Origin: Paramyrothecium sp. XJ0827
Taxonomy: Eukaryota > Ascomycota > Sordariomycetes > Hypocreales > Stachybotryaceae
NCBI GenBank assembly: GCA_020881915.1
Contig: JAJFPB010000007.1
Location: 2,666,001-2,730,000, forward strand
Direction: 5' to 3'
Length of the DNA: 64,000 nt
The notes beneath the pieces are model-generated. The model saw nothing but the letters and a program-made list of their open reading frames with translations. It was not told where the DNA came from and ran no database searches. Made by a program: the position numbers and the translations under genes. This document shows positions 57,029-64,000 of the stretch, piece after piece. Position 1 is the first letter of the stretch; each line of letters opens with the position of its first letter.

Positions 57029-57934
57029 TCACTCGCTAGGCTGTGCCTTAGGTTGGTCAGGCGCGTTCACTGCCGTTATCGATGATTCGGGCCGCGTCGA
57101 TAGCCTTGCGTGAGTTGGCGGTGGCGAAGCTGGGGATGCCGGCGCACCGTGCCCATGATGGCCATGGTGAAGATGATGGACATGCTCTCCCATTTCTCGG
57201 ACGTTATGAGCTGGTGTAGTCTCGCTGCCTGCAGGCTGAGTGGCGTTGACATTGGTGGTGGTATTAGCATTGGCGCCGCTTGCCCGGTTCTTACTCGTCT
57301 CCAGGTTCGTCTTGACTCGCTTATACATCTCCTCAACGATGTAGATCTCCTCATAAACGTCCAGGTGGCAGTCCGTGACGCAGAACTCTCGCTCGCGCTG
57401 CTCGATGTACTCGCGGACCCTCTTCCATTCGTCCTTGTGGTACTTCAGCTTGTCTGGTAGGCTGGATCCCTTGACATAGGTCAAGACTCCCGCAATGACG
57501 GTGTTGATGGCCCCAAAGGCCGTCACTGCGGAATGTGGTCCATCAGCTGCACCGAGAGAAGTCAGGATGGCAGCAACGATGATCTGCGTGCCGAGGCAGA
57601 CGTTTATCAAGAGACTGATGGATTTGTATTTGTTCGCGGCGAACTGTTCAGCTCGTACGACACGCGTGTAGATGCCCAGGTTAGGCGCTGTGCGAATCGA
57701 ATGGCCAGCACGTGTCAAAGCCGGCGCAGTGTCGATTCCCGTCAGAGCCCTGAATACGAGAAGCTTGTCCTCCCGCGGCACGAGTGCTCGTACATCCGTT
57801 GGGGCAATGGTGAGAGGCTTCTCTTGCGCATCTGCAAGAGCGTTCCTCTGACCTGTTGGAGGGTAGCCCCGTTCCTCCTGATCGTAGGGTGAGGTAACCC
57901 GTCGGACGATGGCGGACACGAGTTGTCGAATCAT
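57029..57934 (-). CDS. Fungal SLATT (SMODS/SLOG-associated 2TM) domain protein
   Basis: 301 residues, single exon. ATG 57934 is chosen because a TATATAAG lies about 100 bases upstream, which places the alternative ATG at 58078 in front of the promoter. The SLATT_fungal domain is at about residues 85-205. It starts with LGIYTRVVRAEQFAANKYK, then two adjacent membrane helices (ISLLINVCLGTQIIVAAIL; AVTAFGAINTVIAGVLTYV), then the charged helix LPDKLKYHKDEWKRVREYIE. The C-terminal tail is Asn/Thr- and Pro-rich with a His cluster (HVHHLHHGHHGHG, 251-263). In bacteria SLATT proteins are predicted pore-forming effectors of nucleotide-signal defence systems. The fungal family is common but uncharacterised, so any defence role here is inference. 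Confidence 0.88.
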   Translation of the reverse strand: MIRQLVSAIVRRVTSPYDQEERGYPPTGQRNALADAQEKPLTIAPTDVRALVPREDKLLVFRALTGIDTAPALTRAGHSIRTAPNLGIYTRVVRAEQFAANKYKSISLLINVCLGTQIIVAAILTSLGAADGPHSAVTAFGAINTVIAGVLTYVKGSSLPDKLKYHKDEWKRVREYIEQREREFCVTDCHLDVYEEIYIVEEMYKRVKTNLETSKNRASGANANTTTNVNATQPAGSETTPAHNVREMGEHVHHLHHGHHGHGAPASPASPPPTHARLSTRPESSITAVNAPDQPKAQPSE

Positions 57935-59379
57935 TGTCAGATATTCGCCAGATCGGGGTGGAGAGCAGCAGAAGCTCCTACGACGGTAAGACCTAAGAGA
58001 GTCCGGACGGGGCGGCAGGTCACACACGTACCTTATATATGAACCGGGCAGGCGGACGGACCTACTGCGTGTCGGCATATGCGCCTTTTCTGTTAGTCTC
58101 GGAAAGAAGTCAGATCACTCAGAATGGCAAAAGAGCGTTTATGGTCGACACCTCAATCTATCACTGTCTCACTGGGTCACGCCCTCTTCAAGAAGCCTGC
58201 AGTCTCATTGCTATCAATCACGCAAGGCAAGGCCTGCAAAGGACCCACCGTGATTGTACGACTGCCGGCTTCCTGAACCTCATGCCAAGTGGACCAGGAA
58301 GCCTAGAACGGACTGCATGCATGTCCGCCCCGCGGAGCGACTTGATAAGTTGTGTGAATGAGCCCTGGCTTGCTTCACATCATTGGCCATTCTCTGCCGA
58401 TCCGGAGCTCTTCAGTTCTTACTGCGGCTCGTTGTAGGGTTGCATGTCTCGGCTTCAGCAAGCCACAACGGACAGGCTAGGCCTGGAAGGGCGCACAGCT
58501 CCCCACTTGGCTGGTGATCAAGAGATTTCTTACCCCATGGAGAACTTGTACATATGCAATGGCAAGCTGGAGGGAGCTCTTGATTTCAAACCCCTGCTTC
58601 TCATTGATAGATGGGGGAATGTTCGCAGTGTCGAGACAAGGTTGTCCGGTCGGCTCCCATTAAAGTGGGAGTGAAAGGTCCTGTGGATTGTGATTGGTCC
58701 AGATAAGACCAACTTCTCGCAGTTTACTTTATGTTGCAGTGGCCCTCAGAAGTAAGCATTTGGGTGGCCTGTGTTTTCGGATTTGTGATTGTCGGTGCAG
58801 CCACCGACGGTCTGAGCGGGACGAGTTGAGAAGGATGGGAAAAGAAGAGTCTACAGACAGCATCCCAGCACCAAACATCGTGCGGCAGGCATATTGAGGC
58901 ATCATCTTCTGGGAGCGCTATACTCTCGTTGTTCCCAAGCCTGGGCATTTCAGCCACGATAGATTTTATGCTCAAATGTAAGTGGTGGACTTCAGAGTTG
59001 CGGTTGTAATCACAGTGAGGTGTCGTTTGCTGGGCCCGTCTACTTAGAAGAAAACACTTTGATTGCCACGTGACGTAGTTGGGCTTCAGTTAACGCTACC
59101 AACTCAACCACCCGCTAAGGATGGAGAATGCATCATTCATCCCGAAAGTAGAAGATCCATCAAAATTCCCAAGCTGCCTTAATCTCTCAGAGCCACTTCC
59201 TTGATCATCACCAACAACAGAAAATGCGAGGGTCCCTGAAGCAATAGAAAATGGCTTTCCCATAGCCCCCGGCAACCTGAAAACTCCTTGCAGATCATGC
59301 TTCTTTAAACGTTCAGCTTGTCTCATAACCCCGGCCTTGACTTGAACTGCCAATTAGATTAAGTCTCACCGTATCCGCC
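57935..59379. other. Divergent intergenic region
   Basis: Contains the TATA box of the SLATT gene (58032-58039) and the promoter of the CUE/SMR gene. An interrupted inverted repeat CTCCCA-N6-TGGGAG lies at 58654-58671. No gene recognised. Confidence 0.55.
58032..58039 (-). promoter_or_regulatory. TATA box of SLATT gene
   Basis: TATATAAG on the minus strand, about 100 bases upstream of the ATG at 57934; it decides the choice of start. Confidence 0.5.
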
Positions 59380-61267
59380 ATGACCCAGGAAGCACAATTT
59401 CAGAAACTAGTGGTGAGGTCTTCCCTACGCGCCCTTATTCGACGCCAAGACGGAGGGCAGGCTGGCATGGTGTAAAACTCATTGTCACGCACTTATCGTC
59501 AGATGGATTCAGCAAAGTTCTGCAGGCTTGTATAATGCCATGGATCGATGGACGTCGGCATGGCTCACGGTGAACCCGCATGGGTGGCCACGGACTTGTC
59601 GCTCATTGCTGACCGATGCCACTAGGATGCCTTTAAGTCCTCTTTGGACGAGGCCCTCATTTTAGTCATTGCTAGTGACTATGATGATCTGGAGGACCCG
59701 TCCGCATATGATGCCGCCTACTCGAGCCTGCAGAGTCTCGCACAAAATGCACTGGCGGAGGAAGCGACAGGCTTCAATCCAAGCGGCATTTCAGGGCACC
59801 TCGACGAACCTGGGGCAGCAGCTGGCGACGAAGTAGATGGCTCGAGTGCAGACACAAAGAGCATAAGCCAACAAGCCTCCCAGACTCAGCAGACAGAGTC
59901 GTCAAACACGGACTCGTCACATCACTCGACAGATCCAGGATATGTGATTCCAAGACTCACCTCGTTCAGCGATGACAGTAAAGAGAGCAAGATTGTGCAG
60001 CTGCAGAGCCTGTTTCCCAACTTTAAGGAGTTCGTTATTCAGCATGCCCTAGACAAAGCGAACGGCGACTTTCAAGCCGCACTCGACAGTCTGCTTAATC
60101 GACAGGAGCTTGAGTCAACGGGACAACTAGCCAAAGGCGTTGACGGTTTCTTCCAGCCCGATGAGTCGTCAGCAACACGGAAGAAAGGCAAAAAGAAAGG
60201 TCGCAGCAAGACATCACCGCCGTTAGAATTCGACGTAGCACAACATGAGTCTGTCTTACAAAACCAGGCGCACGTGGCTAAGCGTATGCACCCCCATGAT
60301 CCGGAGTCCACGAGAATCCAGCTGACAAGTCCCCTATGCAGGCCAGGATGAGATCTCCTACATAGCAGATCGTTTCGATATTCCCTATAATGATGTGTCG
60401 GCAATATATTTTAGGAGGAAATACTCCGCCGGAGCAACCGTTGCGGAGATTCTGGAGGGGTACATCGCAGCAGGCATTGAAGCTCAAGATGAAGCGAGCA
60501 AGAAAGAGGCACAGAAGCTGGGACAGAAGTATCGGAACATCCCCGAGCATTACCTGCCCACTCTTGTACACCTTACCTCCCTTCCCCAATTCTCGGATGA
60601 CCTGGCAGCTCTGCTTAGCAAACACTTTGCCAAGAACCCGTGGACTCAAAAGCTGGACCTGCACTACAGCTCGACGCCTCTGCCACATCATGATATCGAA
60701 GGGTCCACGACCGGCATCGCGAACATACCGGCCGTCCAGAACTCCAAGCTGGTAGACCGCTTAGGGCTATCACCGGTATCAGCCACTAGCCCCAGAGACC
60801 TGACGCATGCATGGCAGCTACGAGACATGCACCACCAGGCCAGGCGGGACGCCTCGGCATCCGCGACGCAGCTCGCCAAGAGCTCGAGCCCTCTCATGAG
60901 ACAAGGTGCCGGCGTCTACGCCGAGCGAGCTCGAGAGCACGGGCGCAGCGCCTGGCAAGCCACCGCCGATGCCGCCGACCTCCAGGTCGCGCAGAACAGC
61001 TCGAGGAACACGATTGATCTGCACGGCGTGTACGTCCAGGATGGCGTGCGCATCGCCCTCCAGAAAACGCGGGAGTGGTACAGCGGCCTCGGGGAGTACA
61101 GACTGAGAAAGGCCAAAGCGGAGCCGTTCACCGTGATCACGGGCGTCGGCCGCCACAGCGCGGGTGGCGTCTCGCAGATGAGGAAAGCCGTCGCTGCTGG
61201 GCTCCTGCAAGACGGATGGAAGATGGAGATTGAGGGTGGAAAATTCGTCATTACTGGTCGCCGGTGA
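59380..61267 (+). CDS. CUE and SMR domain protein, Cue2-like ribosome-rescue endonuclease
   Basis: Exons 59380-59412, 59626-60283 and 60342-61267; 538 residues. The second intron is secure (VAKR|QDEISYIADRF). The first (213 nt, branch GCTGAC, acceptor CACTAG) supplies an ATG and is less certain. Domains: a CUE-type ubiquitin-binding helix bundle at about 130-171 (IVQLQSLFPNFKEFVIQHAL), and a second CUE-like segment at about 232-272 (YIADRFDIPYNDVSAIYFRR). A DUF1771 helix-rich block covers about 370-430. The Smr nuclease domain at about 445-538 has NTIDLHGVYV and VITGVGRHS. Yeast Cue2 with these parts cleaves mRNA in the A site of stalled, collided ribosomes during no-go decay. The same job is likely here. 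A KKGKKKGRSK basic patch may aid ribosome or nucleic-acid binding. Confidence 0.88.
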
Positions 61268-61634
61268 ATGTTTGTCGGAGGAGTATAGGAGCCTTTTGCC
61301 ATGTTTTGAGTTATGGTGATACTACCATTTGTGTATTTGGCAGGAATCTATGTGCAGGAGATGAAGTATGGATGCAGGTATTCGGCAGAGGAGGGCTAGA
61401 TTTGCCGGTCATGGGTTTAGGAGTCTTATACATTGGATAGAGTATACGGTAGTGTTTGGCAGCCGCGACAGAGACTACGACAGGAATGATAAGACGCACT
61501 TATGATATGCCAATCTCTGACGGCCAAGCTTGCGCCTGCATATGGTAACAGCGATGGCGAATGGCCTTTCGTTATTTCTGATTGTGTTCAGACGTGATGG
61601 CATGAAGACTATCTGGGGGAACCAGAAAATATGT
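61268..61634. other. Convergent intergenic
   Basis: 3' UTRs of the CUE/SMR gene (+) and the PEX11-family gene (-). Nothing else seen. Confidence 0.6.
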
Positions 61635-62698
61635 CTAAGCAGTATTCCTTTCCGCCAGCACCCGCCCACAGCGTTTCCAGGTAGGGATGGAAGTCAAGAT
61701 AGTAGTAACAACCATGATACCACCGATGGTGCCGGAATCAGGATCTAGCCAGCCAAGCGCCGTTGCAGGAATGGCCATGTCCAGTATGTCGGCGGCGAGA
61801 CTCAGAACCGAGTCCGTAACCTTGCTGCCGACCTCGGCAGCAATGACCTTTCGCTCCTTCTTGCTCTTCTCCACGACGGCCTTGAGCTTCTCGCGCTCTG
61901 TCTCCGTCTCTGACTTTTTGGTAGGCTCCGTCGCGGCTGCCTTTGCGGGGCTCTTCTTCTCGTCCTTTGCAGAGTAAGCCGCCTGGACCGGCTCCTCGCC
62001 GGTGCCGTAGCCGCCGCCGGTCGTCGGCACGGCGCGGTAGGCAAGCGTGCGGAACAGCTTGATGGTGGAGCCCGAGGCGGAGCAGAAGAGGGCCAGGAAC
62101 CACAGGATCTGGGCCTGGTTGTTCATCTCCACGGTGCGTTCCTGCCCAAATATCTCGAGGTACTCCACGTCGAGCAGGTCCGGCAGCGTGACGGACTCAA
62201 CCATCTGGAACATGCCCCAGAATGACTTGCTGAACGCGTCAAGCCAGGCATCCGAGCCCTTCTCCTTGGTCGTGTACGCCCGCCATCCGGCAATGAAGCT
62301 GTCCAGGAAGCGGAAGAAGCGCATGGTGCGCCGGATGACGTTGAGGCGACCGGAGAGCTGGAAAAGAGTGGTCACCGCGAACATGTAGGCCGACTCCTCG
62401 TCATTGGGGAAGAAGTAGATGAGGATCTGCGGGTATGAGGCAATGACTAGGCATGTCGCTTGAAGGAGTCTTAATGTGCGCTCCAGACCGACTATTTCAT
62501 TCCAAAGTCAGCAATTAAGATCCAGTGGTAACGCGATGAATCCATTTGTGAACAAGTTCCCCCAAGCCATCAAAATATTCTCACAACATGCCGCTCTTGA
62601 CCATCAAAAGTGACCATAGGCTCCAAAGGTGTACGTTAGGACGGGGGCTTACCGATGTCGGTGTTGAACAGAGTGAATTGTTCCACAATGCTAGGCAT
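61635..62698 (-). CDS. pex11: Peroxin 11 family protein
   Basis: Exons 62698-62653 and 62491-61635; 300 residues. The 161-nt intron (GTAAGC; branch GCTGAC; AATAG) gives FNTDI|VGLERTLRL. Pex11 proteins bend the peroxisomal membrane to drive elongation and division. The N-terminal amphipathic region is GLERTLRLLQATCLVIASY, followed by FQLSGRLNVIRRTMRFFRFL, the family signature. Next come a membrane-associated segment near 130-150 (QILWFLALFCSASGSTIKLF) and a Lys/Glu-rich loop (about 165-230). A C-terminal membrane pair follows (AADILDMAIPATALGWLDPD, GGIMVVTTILTSIP). Sequence order is closest to the fungal Pex11C/GIM5-like branch rather than the main Pex11, but that subfamily call is tentative. 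Confidence 0.87.
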
Positions 62699-63238
62699 TG
62701 TGACGTCTGCAGCCAAGAAACCTTGGGAAAAGAGAAACAAACACCTTCCGTAGCGCTCGATAAGTTAGTAGTAAGCAGGGGCACGGGTGAATGGGCGTGA
62801 ATCTGATTTGCACAGTCCGCAATGAAATTCTGACGTTGGGTTCAGATATGGGAGCTTGTGCAAATACTTGGTTGAAGCAACATTGACCAGGGGTTAACTT
62901 GCCTTGGCTGTACTTAGTTGTGGGGACTTTTCTTCAACCCAGCGGTTCTCTGAATGCAATTGGAGGAACGCTGACTGTATTGTAGCTCGATCCACGCCAA
63001 CACCAAGCACAGCATCACGGCTATTTGGAACACATAAAGTCTTTGCCCAGTTGTGTGTCTCAGCAAATAAGGAAAAAAAATGTATTTAAATTCAGATCAA
63101 CATCGGCTACATTGAAACCATGTTATCTCAATTGAACAAATAGTAAATACAAGGGCTCCCCGGAATGGGAGGTATCCATCGCCAACCATAAACCTTCCCG
63201 TTTGCACCACCCGTTCTATCTTAGAATAGTCTGCCTCT
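62699..63238. other. Intergenic
   Basis: Promoter of the PEX11-family gene and 3' UTR of the complex I subunit gene, both on the minus strand. AT-rich near 63070-63150. Nothing else seen. Confidence 0.6.
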
Positions 63239-64000
63239 CTATTGACCAGGGGCGATCAGCTTTCCCTGAGCCTTGGCTCCGTGCTCCCATCCGCCAGCCA
63301 GAGCCGGGCCGCCGTTCTCCTGGGCGAACTTCTGCATCCTAGCCTCCAACTCGGGTCGGAAGTGGCGAATGAGACCCTGAATGGGCCAGGCGAAAGCCTC
63401 ACCCAGAGCTGAAACAAGTTAGCACTGCAATTCAAGTCAAACACACCTGATGACGAAGGATTACTTACCGCAAATCGTGTGGCCCTCAACCTGCTTGGTC
63501 AACTCCTGGAGCATGTCAATCTCCCGCTCGCGACCCTGGCCCTTCTCGAAACGCTGCATGATCTGCTCAGTCCACTTGCTGCCTTCACGGCAGGGAGTGC
63601 ACTGTCCGCAACTCTCGTGGCGGTAGAAGTGGCTAAGTCGGCTAATGGCGCGGACGACGTCGGTGCTCTTGTCCATGACGATGACAGCAGCGGTACCAAG
63701 ACCGGACTGGCTGTCCTTTAGCGCGTCGAAATCCATCAGCTGATCATCACAAATGTTCTTGGGCAGGATGGGAGTCGACGAGCCACCGGGAATAACGGCA
63801 AGGAGGTTATCCCAGCCGCCACGGACGCCACCGCAGTGCTTGTCAATCAGCTCTCGCAGAGGGATGGACATCTCCTCCTCCACGGTGCAAGGGTTGTTGA
63901 CGTGGCCAGAAATGCAGTAGAGCTTGGTACCCTGGTTACGCTCACGGCCGAATCCAGCGAACCAGCTTCCACCGCGGCGGCAAATGGTAGGGGCCACAGC
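63239..64000 (-). CDS. nuo51: Complex I 51-kDa flavoprotein subunit (NDUFV1/NUO51), 3' part
   Basis: Partial: the gene runs off the right edge. Exons seen are 64000-63469 and 63408-63239, with a 60-nt intron (GTAAGT...TTTCAG) giving GHTIC|ALGEAF. It is the NADH-oxidising subunit of mitochondrial complex I, carrying FMN and the N3 iron-sulfur cluster. The visible C-terminal half has [40 protein letters not shown] and the N3 cysteines [14 protein letters not shown] with the fourth Cys in HTIC just before the intron. It ends in [14 protein letters not shown] and a short Gly-rich tail. Matches the conserved family throughout. The FMN- and NADH-binding N-terminal half lies outside the window. Confidence 0.96.

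Noticed and set aside
57935..58078. Upstream ATG at 58078 as start of the SLATT gene
   Set aside because: The added 48 residues are Arg/Ser/Pro-rich and the stretch contains a TATATAAG box at a fitting distance from the ATG at 57934.

Overview
The window reads as nuclear DNA of a filamentous ascomycete, most likely a Sordariomycete and plausibly Hypocreales. The coding genes carry short spliceosomal introns (mostly 48-92 nt, a few longer) with GTRNGT donors, CTNAC-type branch sites and YAG acceptors. Highly expressed genes are strongly biased to C-ending codons. The set includes filamentous-fungal hallmarks: the PTS2 co-receptor PEX20, PEX14, fungal SLATT and DUF7820-like proteins. The genus cannot be fixed from sequence alone. 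There is no sign of prokaryotic, viral or plasmid DNA, no intact transposon, no CRISPR array, and I could not support a tRNA or rRNA gene.

Layout. 0.4-1.6 kb: pex20 (+). 2.5-4.7 kb: a single-pass membrane protein resembling DUF7820 proteins (-). 4.7-9.8 kb: a 5-kb stretch without a convincing gene. 9.8-10.4 kb: a disordered proline-rich protein (+). 12.0-14.1 kb: a BCS1-type AAA ATPase (+). 14.1-17.3 kb: long intergenic with a cluster of TAAGGTAA octamers. 17.3-19.0 kb: HMG-CoA synthase (+). 19.5-21.1 kb: a DHCR24-like FAD oxidoreductase (-). 21.8-23.3 kb: an HSL-type alpha/beta hydrolase (-). 25.2-26.3 kb: pex14 (-), divergent from NDC80 (+) at 26.9-29.1 kb. 29.9-31.6 kb: secreted GH47 alpha-mannosidase (-). 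32.6-33.8 kb: ERCC1/Rad10 (-). 34.3-35.5 kb: hypothetical (-). 37.7-39.1 kb: enolase-superfamily sugar-acid dehydratase (+). 39.3-40.2 kb: acyl-protein-thioesterase-like hydrolase (-). 40.5-41.4 kb: APH-fold protein with altered catalytic residues (-). 44.6-45.9 kb: GPI mannosyltransferase II (+). 47.3-48.6 kb: Gly/Ser-rich unknown (+). 49.1-50.8 kb: membrane-anchored aspartic-protease-like protein lacking catalytic Asp motifs (-). 52.3-56.2 kb: NPC1-type sterol transporter (-). 57.0-57.9 kb: fungal SLATT protein (-). 59.4-61.3 kb: CUE/SMR protein like yeast Cue2 (+). 61.6-62.7 kb: PEX11 family (-). 63.2-64.0 kb: 3' part of the complex I 51-kDa subunit (-).

This is mostly a housekeeping chromosomal region, not an island or biosynthetic cluster. 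Two themes recur: peroxisome biogenesis (PEX20, PEX14, PEX11) and sterol metabolism or transport (HMG-CoA synthase, DHCR24-like, NPC1). The most informative oddities are: a 7-nt micro-exon in pex14; a ubiquitin-interacting-motif-like helix at the ERCC1 C-terminus; an APH-fold protein with both catalytic aspartates changed to asparagine; a receptor-like aspartic-protease homologue without catalytic aspartates; a start-stop ATGTAA straddling the leader-intron donor of HMG-CoA synthase; an octamer cluster upstream of that gene; and a 35-bp-arm imperfect palindrome near 46.6 kb. Exon borders were placed by eye from splice consensus, reading frame and family knowledge; they were not tested against transcripts.
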